Shown: positions 52,372 to 63,894 of the stretch, piece after piece | Layout of the letters: the number at the start of each line of letters is the position of its first letter | Numbering within the stretch: the first letter of the stretch is position 1 | Source of the DNA: Paenibacillus hexagrammi | GTDB lineage: Bacteria > Bacillota > Bacilli > Paenibacillales > NBRC-103111 | Length of the DNA: 64,000 bases | NCBI RefSeq assembly: GCF_021513275.1 | Contig: NZ_CP090978.1 | Location: 5,747,247 to 5,811,246, forward strand | Direction of reading: 5' to 3' | The notes under the pieces: model-generated | Told to the model about the DNA's origin: nothing | Databases searched by the model: none | What the model saw: the letters and a program-made list of their open reading frames with translations, nothing else | Position numbers and translations under genes: made by a program

Positions 52372-53493
52372 TCACTTTCTTTTCGTGACTTTGTACAATA
52401 ATAATGCCAGTCTTACCAAAACAGCGTGATTGAACGTTCTTACGTCCAGTCCAGTTTCCTGCTTGAATTTATCCAACCGGTAGAGCAATGTGTTGCGGTG
52501 AATGTACAGCTTCTTGGCTGTCTCGCTTACGTTACAATCCAGTGCAAAAAATTGCTCCAACGTCGTAACCGTCTCCGCATCAAGCACATAGTCGGTGCCG
52601 CGCAGAACCTGCTCCAGGAAGTCCGCCTTATCGTGCTCCTGCACCATGTGCAGCAGCTTCTCCAAATGAAGCTCCCAGGGAAGGTGAATGAAGCTTCCCA
52701 CATGAAACGAGCGGCCCAGCATAATGGTCTCTCTCAGCTGCAGGATCGTGGAGAACATTGCTTTGGCTGGTTTCATTGGATAGTGAATCGCTAGATGATA
52801 TTCACCCATCCATTCATTTGCTAGCATCTCATATAAACCTGAGCCAATCGCGTCGAGAATCTGTTCGACACTTTCCTCTTCATCACCCTCACGCTCTTCT
52901 GCGCCGCTGGTCAATAAGCTTTCCGAAGCAAGAATCAGCCATTCTTTTTCTAATAGCGGTATCAGTGTTACCTCGGATTCAAAGAACGATTCTAACAGTT
53001 TCTTCAATTCTATATAGGAGACGCGTTGATTTTGCGAGTAATCTCCGTACAGCAGCAGCGGGATTTTGGATGAATACAAAGAAGACTGAGAAGCCAATGT
53101 GTCCGGTAATTCCGCATGAGTGAATCCTTTTTGCATCTGGTCTAGCAGCCAGTCCCGAAGTTGATGCGCTTTCCTCTCGTCTTCCGACACGTAGGAGATT
53201 TTGGTTTTCTTTTCCGGGGCCTGCTTCGACTCCAACATTAATTCAACAAGCCCTCGTTCCGTAGCCGATAAGCCTGTCGCTGCAATGCGAAGCACACGAA
53301 TCTCCGAGCTTTCCTTGTTTATATAAAAGAGCACATCCCCATCAGACTCAACGCTTCGTACCGATTGCTTCGTACCGTTATGTTCCTGAAACTCTTCGAT
53401 GATTCGATTCCATTGCGCCTCGGGCAGTAAGCCTATCTTCATAGGCGCATGTAAAACCGCTTCCAATCGTTCTTTCATGCGTTCCCATTCCAT
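52372..53493 (-). CDS. PucR/CdaR-type helix-turn-helix regulator
   Basis: A 373-aa protein with a C-terminal PucR-type HTH: TLEQFFALDCNVSETAKKLY, IHRNTLLYRLDKFKQETGLD, then VRLALLLYK. The middle part is GGDEF-like/CdaR-like in relatives (ESFFESEVTLIPLLEKEWLI). There is no membrane segment. It is upstream of the ugpC gene on the same strand with 90 bases between, so it may control it or carbon use in general; no operator can be identified. Confidence 0.8.
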   Translation of the reverse strand: MEWERMKERLEAVLHAPMKIGLLPEAQWNRIIEEFQEHNGTKQSVRSVESDGDVLFYINKESSEIRVLRIAATGLSATERGLVELMLESKQAPEKKTKISYVSEDERKAHQLRDWLLDQMQKGFTHAELPDTLASQSSLYSSKIPLLLYGDYSQNQRVSYIELKKLLESFFESEVTLIPLLEKEWLILASESLLTSGAEEREGDEEESVEQILDAIGSGLYEMLANEWMGEYHLAIHYPMKPAKAMFSTILQLRETIMLGRSFHVGSFIHLPWELHLEKLLHMVQEHDKADFLEQVLRGTDYVLDAETVTTLEQFFALDCNVSETAKKLYIHRNTLLYRLDKFKQETGLDVRTFNHAVLVRLALLLYKVTKRK

Positions 53494-53564
53494 GTGTCTC
53501 TCTCCCTGTACTCATAGTCTCTCTCTTCCTCCATTGTATCATATGAATCGAAATGGATGCGAAA

Positions 53565-53594
53565 GAACCCTGGTCGCCGGAGCTCTCAGGGTTC
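53565..53594 (-). terminator. Terminator after the NlpC/P60 gene
   Basis: Stem GAACCCTG/CAGGGTTC followed on the minus strand by TTTCG; moderate. Confidence 0.5.
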
Positions 53595-53604
53595 CATTAC
53601 GGTC

Positions 53605-54456
53605 TTATTTCAGGATCCGACGAGCGGTTACGTAATGGTCCGCCCACCAATCTTTATTAATAGAAGTAAACTTCACTCCGCCTTCGCCGTACGTATGAAT
53701 CATCATACCGTTACCGACATAAATTCCCACGTGACCGATGTTCTTACCGGATGCTGCCGTCGTAAAGAATACCAAGTCACCTGCCTCCAGATTGCTTTTG
53801 CTTACATAAGTGCCTTCCTTGGCTTGATTTCGAGAAACACGCGGCAATGTGATGCCGTATTCAGCGAATACTGTCTTTACAAAGGAGGAACAATCCAGCG
53901 TATCCGTTTGTCCGTATTTAGCTCCAAATTCATAAGGGGTGCCCAAATATTTTTGCGCTGCCAAAATCATTTGTGCCTTCAAACGATCCTTGGAAGATAA
54001 GATACTTCTTCCTCCGATGAAGCTCTTCTTATAATCACTGACATTGCGGGTGACGACTTCGTCTTTGCTTTGGGAGGCCATAACCATCTTACCGTTTCCA
54101 ACATAAATTGCGGCATACGTAGGGTTCTTCCCACTACCAAAGAACAAGACATCACCTGGCTGCGCTTTGCTAATATTGCTGATATAAGGCTTATTCATAG
54201 CAAGCTGTGCCGAAAGTGTTCTAGGAACCGAGTAATCCAACGTCTGGAAAATATAATAGATCAATCCCGAAGAATCGAATCCTTGAGATGGTGATTCATC
54301 ACCTCTGGAGTAATCCTTCCCTACCATTTTATCAACTAGAGATACGGCATCCATATCATCATAGGCTGCATATGCCGAAACAGCTGTAGTTGCTGACATA
54401 GCGATTGTAACGGCTACAGTAATTCCTAAAGTGCGATGAACTAGACTCTTGAACAT
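53605..54456 (-). CDS. Secreted peptidase with two NlpC/P60 domains, the first degenerate
   Basis: A 283-residue exported cell-wall hydrolase. The start at 54456 has GGAGG eight bases ahead; signal peptide FKSLVHRTLGITVAVTIAMS with cleavage near AYAAY. The first domain (about 40-150) has GFDSSGLIYYIF, where the catalytic Cys is replaced by Ser/Asp. The second (about 160-283) is complete: DTLDCSSFVKTVF with Cys, NIGHVGIYVGNGMMIHTYG with His. No SH3 or LysM domain is present, so the inactive domain may serve for binding. Probably cleaves D-Glu-meso-DAP type peptide bonds (family knowledge). Confidence 0.88.
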   Translation of the reverse strand: MFKSLVHRTLGITVAVTIAMSATTAVSAYAAYDDMDAVSLVDKMVGKDYSRGDESPSQGFDSSGLIYYIFQTLDYSVPRTLSAQLAMNKPYISNISKAQPGDVLFFGSGKNPTYAAIYVGNGKMVMASQSKDEVVTRNVSDYKKSFIGGRSILSSKDRLKAQMILAAQKYLGTPYEFGAKYGQTDTLDCSSFVKTVFAEYGITLPRVSRNQAKEGTYVSKSNLEAGDLVFFTTAASGKNIGHVGIYVGNGMMIHTYGEGGVKFTSINKDWWADHYVTARRILK

Positions 54457-54542
54457 ATAACTCTTCCTCCGATGCGTTTTTTTGTACATATGGGAATGTC
54501 CTCTCTATCTAGCAACAGATTACCATGGAAGTAAAAAGCGTT

Positions 54543-54650
54543 TCATTCCTTAAATGTTTCCTCTTTACCTAAACCTCTGGTAGCCCCGCCAAATAAACCA
54601 ATGGCAATACATCCACCGTTTCCCGCATGGAGCCAACTTTTAGTTGTCAT
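54543..54650 (-). other. Possible short ORF/structured leader upstream of the NlpC/P60 gene
   Basis: A 35-codon frame reads MTTKSWLHAGNGGCIAIGLF and then GGATRGLGKEETFKE, with GGAG eight bases ahead. The same segment can fold: TGGAG with CTCCA around AACT/AGTT. It might be a small peptide or a leader RNA. I cannot match it to a known riboswitch. The rest of 54651-54790 shows no gene. Confidence 0.25.
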
Positions 54651-54790
54651 ATCTCTGACTCCACAAAGTTAATAGAATAAACTTGGTCCATATGTAACAT
54701 TTCACCAGATTCTCGAAATACATTAACTCACTCATAAACTTCAAACTTTTGGAAATAATTAGAACGTATCCACTGAGAGGAGGTCCTGTT

Positions 54791-56038
54791 ATCTACTTCA
54801 TTCCATTTGGGAAAACGCAAATTCCGCTGCCTCTGCCGGACCATCGTTCTCCGCATTGGGTTACCTATAACACGCATCCTGCGGACCTTGCCTTCGATTA
54901 CATATCGCATTCACTCCAAAACCCAATTGCGGCCAAGCCCCTGCATGAAGCTGTACGCGGATATAGGAAAGCAGTCATTCTGATTAGTGACGCCTCGCGC
55001 CTTTGTCCCAGCTACTTGTTTTTAGAACAGTTACTGGATGCGATAAATCAAGGGGGAATCGCGGATGCTTGTATAACCATCGTCATAGCTCTAGGTCTTC
55101 ATCGCAAGCAGACGGAGCAGGAGATTAAGGAGCTTGTAGGAACATCCGTCTTCCGCCGAGTTCAAGTTCTCAACCACTCCAGCTTACCTGAAGATTGTAT
55201 TCAACTCGGGGTCACCCAAATGGGAACACCTGTGGAAATCAACAAGCATGTTGTGGAGGCTGACTTTCGCATGGTAACCGGCAACCTGGAGCCTCACGCA
55301 CTGGCCGGGGTTTCCGGTGGGGTTAAAGCACTCTTCCCTGGGGCTGCTTCATCAGCAGCCATTGAGCATAATCACAGCCTGTCCCAAGCCTATCCAGCTA
55401 CGCCCGGAGATCCAAATAACGCCGTTCGAGCTGATATGGAAGAGATGCTGGGGTTCGTTCCTATCCATTATTTGCTGAACGTAGTAGTTGACCACGAACG
55501 AAATCTACTTGGGGCTGTAGCCGGAGATGTTATCGAGGCTCATCGTGCTGCCATGGACTTGGTCAGGCGTACATTTTGCGTAACGGTTCCCTACATGTTC
55601 GATGTAGTCATCGTTTCACCCGGAGGGTATCCGAAGGACACGCAGCTCTATCAGGCTGTCAAATCCTTGACAAATGCAGCTTCCATCACCAAACCTGGCG
55701 GTACCATAATCCTCATTGCACAGTGCGAGGAGCAGTATGGGAACGGCATCCTGCAGTACTGGGTAGATACTATTCAAGACCGCCGCGTTATGGTTCAGAA
55801 GCTGAAGGAAAAATTCACAATGGGTGCTCACAAAATCGAGCATATCGACAAGGTGCTGAACAAGCATACCGTTTACCTACACTCACTAATGTCACCAAAA
55901 TCTATTGAGCTTCTTGGTTTTCAGCCGGTTCCAGACCTCAAGGCCACATTAGCCATGCTACTCAAAGACCCGGCAACCTCCGTGGCGGTCCTCCCCTACG
56001 GCGGCATCACATTCCCGCAAGTGAAAGTATCATCATGA
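54791..56038 (+). CDS. LarA-like nickel-pincer racemase/epimerase family protein
   Basis: A homologue of lactate racemase LarA, about 415 residues. Motifs include SDASRLCP, ALGLHRKQ (His108 of LarA), NLEPHALAGVSGGVKALFPG (His174 and the cofactor-binding Lys184), and EHNH (His200). No canonical start lies at the expected place: AGGAGGT at 54778-54784 is followed six bases later by ATC, which opens YFIPFGKTQIPLPLPDH. A TTG at 54749 without ribosome binding site is the alternative. LarB/C/E cofactor genes are not in the window. Substrate unknown; not necessarily lactate. Confidence 0.8.
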   Translation: MYFIPFGKTQIPLPLPDHRSPHWVTYNTHPADLAFDYISHSLQNPIAAKPLHEAVRGYRKAVILISDASRLCPSYLFLEQLLDAINQGGIADACITIVIALGLHRKQTEQEIKELVGTSVFRRVQVLNHSSLPEDCIQLGVTQMGTPVEINKHVVEADFRMVTGNLEPHALAGVSGGVKALFPGAASSAAIEHNHSLSQAYPATPGDPNNAVRADMEEMLGFVPIHYLLNVVVDHERNLLGAVAGDVIEAHRAAMDLVRRTFCVTVPYMFDVVIVSPGGYPKDTQLYQAVKSLTNAASITKPGGTIILIAQCEEQYGNGILQYWVDTIQDRRVMVQKLKEKFTMGAHKIEHIDKVLNKHTVYLHSLMSPKSIELLGFQPVPDLKATLAMLLKDPATSVAVLPYGGITFPQVKVSS

Positions 56039-56061
56039 GAATGAATTCGGAGGGATAAAGG

Positions 56062-56454
56062 ATGGTTTGGAGTCATTGGTCTTCGGATCGAGTTATTATC
56101 TTTATGATCGGCCTGTTCTATATCCTGTTATGGGCCCAGGTTACCATGTTCCATTACAGGCAAAACTTCCATAGCAAAGTGATGTGGGCACCTGTTTTAC
56201 TGGCTCCTCTCATTTGCTTGGTCAGTATCATTTCCACGTTAGCCAATACTTCAGGGTGGTTCGGACTTACCCAAGTGCTTTTTTGGCTTGGGGCTATTTC
56301 AGGCTTAATCGGTTTTTATTATCACGTCAAAGGTGTCGGCAAACGGGTTGGCGGATATGCCTTTCGTAACTTTCTTATTGGCCCTCCGATTATGCTGCCG
56401 TTACTTTTTTCTGGTCTTAGCATACTTGGCCTAATTGCGGTATATGGGGGGTAA
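56062..56454 (+). CDS. Small four-helix membrane protein
   Basis: A 130-aa protein with four hydrophobic segments (IIFMIGLFYILLWAQVTMF, VLLAPLICLVSIISTLA, LTQVLFWLGAISGLIGFYYH, IMLPLLFSGLSILGLIAVYG). It lies 23 bases after the larA-like gene, with GGAGGGATAAAGG before its ATG, and 6 bases before the dehydrogenase small subunit gene. It might anchor the dehydrogenase or pass electrons, but there are no heme ligands in clear pattern. Function unknown. Confidence 0.7.
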   Translation: MVWSHWSSDRVIIFMIGLFYILLWAQVTMFHYRQNFHSKVMWAPVLLAPLICLVSIISTLANTSGWFGLTQVLFWLGAISGLIGFYYHVKGVGKRVGGYAFRNFLIGPPIMLPLLFSGLSILGLIAVYGG

Positions 56455-56460
56455 AATGGC

Positions 56461-57057
56461 ATGAAAGTAAATACGCACTATCCGTCCTATAACGTTATGA
56501 ACGAGATCGAACATTGGGATCCGCATACACAATCCATTGTGCAATCCAGACTCATTCGCGAGCATGAGTACAGGTTTCTTACTTTGACTGAAGCGGAAAT
56601 CCTCCGTGCATGGTGTGCGCTGCTTGTCGATGACGATCGTGGAGAAATCATTCAGTATGTGCTTTGTCACATTGATGAGAGCCTCTCGAGCCATAAGGGT
56701 GAAGGCCAACGTAAACCAGGTACTCCAGTTGCAAGCATATTATTAAGAGAGGGCCTTAAGGCGATCGATGAAGCTTCTCAACTCGCAGATTCAAAATCGT
56801 TCTTCCATTTAGATGAGAGCCGAAAACGGCAGCTTATGTCCGAAATTAGCAGCGGCCAGCTCGCTCAAAGCGAGCAATGGCAAGGTATCCCTCAAAAAGA
56901 ATTGTTTCAAAAGCTTCTCTCCCTAACCATAGAGGCTTATTATTCTCATCCCCAAGTATGGTCTGAAATCGGCTATGGGGGGCCTGCTTATCCACGCGGC
57001 TATATTCGAACTCATTTGGGACAAACGGATCCATGGGAGGCTGTGAAAGAGCAATGA
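56461..57057 (+). CDS. Gluconate 2-dehydrogenase subunit 3 family protein
   Basis: A 198-aa protein of the small-subunit type that accompanies GMC flavoproteins. It contains LTLTEAEILRAWCALLVDDD, then helices, and the C-terminal EAYYSHPQVWSEIGYGGPAY with PRGY. Relatives often carry a Tat signal; here none is seen, so the complex is probably cytoplasmic or anchored by the preceding membrane protein. Its stop overlaps the GMC start as ATGA. Confidence 0.82.
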   Translation: MKVNTHYPSYNVMNEIEHWDPHTQSIVQSRLIREHEYRFLTLTEAEILRAWCALLVDDDRGEIIQYVLCHIDESLSSHKGEGQRKPGTPVASILLREGLKAIDEASQLADSKSFFHLDESRKRQLMSEISSGQLAQSEQWQGIPQKELFQKLLSLTIEAYYSHPQVWSEIGYGGPAYPRGYIRTHLGQTDPWEAVKEQ

Positions 57058-58625
57058 AATGGCGCTATGAGCAAGATGAAGTAGATATTGTCATTATTGG
57101 AGCTGGGGCTGCTGGGGGAGTTTTGGCCAAAGAGCTCAGCGAAGCAGGGATGAGTGTCGTCATCCTTGAGGCAGGCCCCCATCGCGATCCTCAAAAAGAT
57201 TTTGCCAGTGATGAACTGGCCATGAAATCCCTAGGCTGGCAGGATACCCGCCTTGTCGACGGCTCTAACCCACTAACCATGGGTCACAATAACTCGGGTT
57301 GGGGTGTGGGCGGCGGGACCCAGCACTTTACCGGCGTATTTCTCCGTTTCCACGAGTCCGATTTCAAGACCAAGTCGATTGACGGCGTCGGTGAGGATTG
57401 GCCCATTCACTATAAAGACCTTGAACCCTACTATCATAAAATTGAAAAAGAAATCGCAGTCTCGGGACCTCGCTATTTTCCATGGGGAAACTTTCATGGG
57501 CCGTATCCCTACCCGGAGAGAGAACCGCTTAGCCCCAATGCATATTTATTTCAAAAGGGCTGCGAGATGCTAGGGTATCAGTCAGTGGTAACTCCTCTGG
57601 CTATTTTATCTGCTCCCTTTGAGGGACGCCCTCCATGTATCAACCGCGGCTTTTGCAACCAGGGCTGTATGCCTAATGCAAAGTTTAGTACTCTAATTGT
57701 ACATATACCAAAAGCGATCCATGCCGGAGCAATTCTACTATCCGATTGTAGGGTCACCCAAATTGAGACCAATGCTGAGGGTAAAGCATCCGGTGTTATC
57801 TTTATGCACGGTGGCCAATCGTACCGACAGCGCGCCAAAGTTGTGATTGTATCAGCATATGTTGTTGAAACTCCCCGTCTGCTGCTTCATTCTGCGAATG
57901 CCCAGTTTCCCAACGGGCTCAGTAACAGCAGTGGTTGGGTAGGTCGTGGCTTTATGACTCACAGCAGCTATGATGTCTACGCGAAGTTTGAAGAGGAAGT
58001 ACGGTTGTATAAGGGGACACCGGTCCTTGCTTCTACGCAAGATCTCTATGAGACCGATAAAAATAGAGGCTTCGCCCGCGGCTATACGATCCACGCTCAT
58101 GGTGCCAGACCGGTTAGTATGGCGAATGGAATTAGCAATTCGGTAAGCGGTATGCTTTGGGGGGAGACGCTGCGTGACGCTATGAAAAATTACAATCATT
58201 ACGGTCGCCTGACGATGGTTGGCGAGGTTCTCCCGAGCTGGGACAATTCCATAAGTCTATCCGACGAAAAAGACGAGCTAGGTATACCTAGATCCAAGGT
58301 TACATTTAGCTATAGCGACAATGATCGAAAGCTAATCGAACATGCCGTCGACACGATGAGCTCCATCCTCACTGCCGCAGGCGGACAGGTCGAGTATGTA
58401 GTACCGGATACCGCACATCTCATGGGCGGATGCAGGATGGGCAGCAATTCACATACATCCGTTGTCAATTCCTTTGGTCAGAGCCATGACATACCTAACT
58501 TGTTCATCTGCGATGCCAGTATCTTCGTAACCTCTAGTGGGGGCAATCCTACGAATACGGTTATGGCGCTTGCAGCAAGAACAGCTGAATATATCATGGA
58601 GCTGGCCACCTTGCAGGACATCTGA
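57054..58625 (+). CDS. GMC-family FAD oxidoreductase (gluconate 2-dehydrogenase-like)
   Basis: A flavoprotein dehydrogenase of 523 residues from the ATG at 57054 (ATGA overlap; an in-frame ATG at 57033 is the alternative). FAD motif IVIIGAGAAGGVLAKELSEA; NNSGWGVGGGTQHFTG; VSAYVVETPRLLLHSAN; and the C-terminal active site HLMGGCRMGSNSHTSVVNSF with NPTNTVMALAARTAEYI. It forms a pair with the subunit 3 gene. Probably oxidises a sugar acid or polyol; the LarA-like gene upstream may supply the right stereoisomer (inference). Confidence 0.9.
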   Translation: MKWRYEQDEVDIVIIGAGAAGGVLAKELSEAGMSVVILEAGPHRDPQKDFASDELAMKSLGWQDTRLVDGSNPLTMGHNNSGWGVGGGTQHFTGVFLRFHESDFKTKSIDGVGEDWPIHYKDLEPYYHKIEKEIAVSGPRYFPWGNFHGPYPYPEREPLSPNAYLFQKGCEMLGYQSVVTPLAILSAPFEGRPPCINRGFCNQGCMPNAKFSTLIVHIPKAIHAGAILLSDCRVTQIETNAEGKASGVIFMHGGQSYRQRAKVVIVSAYVVETPRLLLHSANAQFPNGLSNSSGWVGRGFMTHSSYDVYAKFEEEVRLYKGTPVLASTQDLYETDKNRGFARGYTIHAHGARPVSMANGISNSVSGMLWGETLRDAMKNYNHYGRLTMVGEVLPSWDNSISLSDEKDELGIPRSKVTFSYSDNDRKLIEHAVDTMSSILTAAGGQVEYVVPDTAHLMGGCRMGSNSHTSVVNSFGQSHDIPNLFICDASIFVTSSGGNPTNTVMALAARTAEYIMELATLQDI

Positions 58626-58765
58626 TCGTGAGTCCATGTACCGTGTGCTTGAGCACCTCACTCTTTACCTAAGCATCATTCTGCGGATTCATACATTTGC
58701 ACAGCAGGTTTACACCCATTACAATGAGAAGAATCACCTGATGTACACGATAAGGAGGGCTAAGC

Positions 58766-59065
58766 ATGGCCATCGCTGAGTTCACGATTATTCCCATTGG
58801 AACTGGAACTACAAGTTTAAGCAGCTACGTTGCAGATCTTCATAAGGAGCTTGAAAAACACACCGACATCCAGTTCGAAATGACCCCCATGGGAACCATA
58901 CTGGAAGGTCCTTTGGAGCGACTTTTCGAAGTCATTCGACTTGTCCACGAGGTCCCCTTTCTACACGGTGCACAACGCGTATCTACTTCAATTAAAATTG
59001 ATGATCGACGCGATAAGCATGCAACTATGGAGCAGAAGCTGCAATCCGTGAAAGACAAATTGTAG
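58766..59065 (+). CDS. MTH1187/YqgV-family thiamine-binding-like protein
   Basis: A 99-aa protein of the small ferredoxin-like family (DUF77). Typical parts are AEFTIIPIGTGTTSLSSYVA, FEMTPMGTILEGPLERLFEV and RVSTSIKIDDRRDK. Relatives bind thiamine or its parts. Has AAGGAGGGC before the start, 140 bases after the GMC gene; it may be in the same operon. Confidence 0.88.
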   Translation: MAIAEFTIIPIGTGTTSLSSYVADLHKELEKHTDIQFEMTPMGTILEGPLERLFEVIRLVHEVPFLHGAQRVSTSIKIDDRRDKHATMEQKLQSVKDKL

Positions 59066-59150
59066 CCATAACGTTGGTAAACATAGGGTCATTCGATCGT
59101 TCACCCTCTCAAATCATGGCGCAGTTCTCTTCTTCCCTGCAAAAAAATAA

Positions 59151-59222
59151 AACCAAAACCAAGACCATCATCTCCAGTATCACTGTTCTGGGATAGTCCA
59201 TGAGTTTTGGTTTTTTGGTGTT
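59151..59222 (+). terminator. Probable terminator after the LarA-like operon
   Basis: AACCAAAAC (59151-59159) pairs with GTTTTGGTT (59214-59222), followed by TTTT on the plus strand; the loop is long and contains a second CCAG/CTGG pair. Confidence 0.5.
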
Positions 59223-59255
59223 CTGGAAACCTCACATGATTAAAATACATAAAAA

Positions 59256-59275
59256 AAAGACCGCTCTAGGTCTTT
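59256..59275 (-). terminator. Terminator of the rRNA-tRNA operon
   Basis: AAAGACC/GGTCTTT with a six-base loop, followed by eight T on the minus strand, 18 bases after tRNA-Lys. Confidence 0.8.
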
Positions 59276-59292
59276 ATCACTTTTATCAAAAG

Positions 59293-59365
59293 TGAGCCAT
59301 GTAGGACTCGAACCTACGACACCCTGATTAAAAGTCAGGTGCTCTACCAACTGAGCTAATGGCTC
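59293..59365 (-). tRNA. tRNA-Lys (TTT)
   Basis: Acceptor GAGCCAT/ATGGCTC, anticodon TTT in CTTTTAA, T-arm GTAGGTTCGAGTCCTAC. CCA not encoded. Last of the eight-tRNA cluster. Confidence 0.96.
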
Positions 59366-59374
59366 TTATATTAA

Positions 59375-59459
59375 TGGTGGAGGCTGATGGATTCGAACCA
59401 CCGAACTCGAAGAGAGCAGATTTACAGTCTGCCGTGTTTAGCCACTTCACTAAGCCTCC
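59375..59459 (-). tRNA. tRNA-Tyr (GTA)
   Basis: Acceptor GGAGGCT/AGCCTCC with encoded CCA, anticodon GTA, long variable arm (85 bases in all). Confidence 0.96.
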
Positions 59460-59511
59460 ACAGAAGAGATCTTTGCGTAATATTAGCTTCATAATACGCA
59501 TACATCTCAAA

Positions 59512-59584
<73 letters not shown>

Positions 59585-59616
59585 GTATGTATTCTGCAAC
59601 TTCTCCAAAAAATAAA

Positions 59617-59693
59617 TGGCGGAGCCGACGGGATTCGAACCCGCGGTCTCCTGCGTGACAGGCAGGCATGTTAGGCCTCTACACCACGGCTCC
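59617..59693 (-). tRNA. tRNA-Asp (GTC)
   Basis: Acceptor GGAGCCG/CGGCTCC, anticodon GTC in CTGTCAC, encoded CCA. Confidence 0.96.
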
Positions 59694-59711
59694 GTGTCAT
59701 ATATTTATGGA

Positions 59712-59787
<76 letters not shown>

Positions 59788-59841
59788 ATATATGAAAATT
59801 AAAAACCATATTACGTCACTTTACTCCATCGAGTAAAGCTA

Positions 59842-59914
59842 TGGAGGCTGACGGGATCGAACCGCCGACCCTCTGCTTGTAAGGCAGATGCTCTCCCAGC
59901 TGAGCTAAGCCTCC
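59842..59914 (-). tRNA. tRNA-Val (TAC)
   Basis: Acceptor GGAGGCT/AGCCTCC, anticodon TAC in CTTACAA. CCA not encoded. Confidence 0.96.
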
Positions 59915-59928
59915 AAATGGGTTCTGTA

Positions 59929-60005
59929 TGGTAGCGGCGGAGGGGCTCGAACCCCCGACCTTACGGGTATGAACCGTACGCTCTAGCCAGCTGAGCTACG
60001 CCGCC
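59929..60005 (-). tRNA. tRNA-Met (CAT), elongator type
   Basis: Acceptor GGCGGCG pairs fully, unlike initiator tRNA with its mismatched first base. Anticodon CAT; encoded CCA. A CAT tRNA could also be an Ile2 tRNA with modified C34, but body elements fit Met better. Confidence 0.88.
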
Positions 60006-60031
60006 ATACATAAAGATATACTGTTTGAAAC

Positions 60032-60123
60032 TGGCGGAGAGAGAGGGATTCGAACCCTCGCACCGCTTACGCAGTCTAACCCCTTAGCAGAGGGTCCCCT
60101 TATAGCCACTTGGGTATCTCTCC
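60032..60123 (-). tRNA. tRNA-Ser (GCT)
   Basis: Acceptor GGAGAGA/TCTCTCC, anticodon GCT in CTGCTAA, long variable arm, encoded CCA (92 bases). Confidence 0.96.
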
Positions 60124-60232
60124 AAGATGTATATCCCAGGAACTTGCGCCCTGAAAACTAGATACGAAACTTACGTAAAGTGTGAGTATTTCTTAATGCT
60201 TCCGAAGCTAGCTTTCCTTCGGAAAGTTCTTA

Positions 60233-63150
<2,918 letters not shown>

Positions 63151-63407
63151 AGCTAAAAATAACTTTCATTAACTGCTGTAACACAGTCAACGAAAAGGAT
63201 TTCTAAGTTTCACGCTTTACGTCTGTTGACAATTTATCTAAGCTGCGCCTAGAGAGATTGCAACTGTTTCGTTATCTAGTTTTCAAGGAACAAGTATTGA
63301 GATTCCATGCTTTGTGATTCAAGTTCTTTACCACTTTTCAGCGGCGAAAGTTATCTTATCACAAACCACTTCGTCATTTCAAGTCGAATTTTATCGACTT
63401 TTTTTAT

Positions 63408-63483
63408 TGGTGGAGCCAAGCGGGATCGAACCGCTGACCTCCTGCTTGCAAGGCAGGCGCTCTCCCAGCTGAGCTATGGCCCC
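63408..63483 (-). tRNA. tRNA-Ala (TGC) in the rRNA spacer
   Basis: Acceptor GGGGCCA/TGGCTCC, anticodon TGC in CTTGCAA, encoded CCA. Lies between tRNA-Ile and 23S. Confidence 0.96.
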
Positions 63484-63504
63484 ATGCTATTATAAAAAAA
63501 TCAT

Positions 63505-63582
<78 letters not shown>

Positions 63583-63663
63583 ATATCTATACGGGTAATT
63601 ACCCAAAATAAAAACCCACCTACAAGCTTTCGAAGCTTTCTCCGAAAGCTTGCTATGGGCTTC

Positions 63664-63780
63664 GCTTGGCAACGTTCTACTCTCCCAGAACCCTTCGGTT
63701 CAAGTACCATTGACGCTGGAGGGCTTAACGGTCGTGTTCGAGATGGGAACGCGTGGGTCCCCTCCGCCATCATCACCAAA
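63664..63780 (-). rRNA. rrf: 5S ribosomal RNA, between 16S and tRNA-Ile
   Basis: Starts TTTGGTGATGATGGCGGAGG and ends GTTGCCAAGC, 117 bases; the two ends pair. Contains the usual CCCATCTCGAACACG loop. Its place before 23S, rather than after, is not the canonical order. Confidence 0.93.
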
Positions 63781-63894
63781 CGATTGCAGTTCTTTCAAAC
63801 TGCCGAAAGGATTGACCTTTCAAAACTGAACACGAGTGAAGAAGCTGTTTGTGCTTTACGCACTTGACTGGTTCGTTGCAGAACCGAGTCTCCA

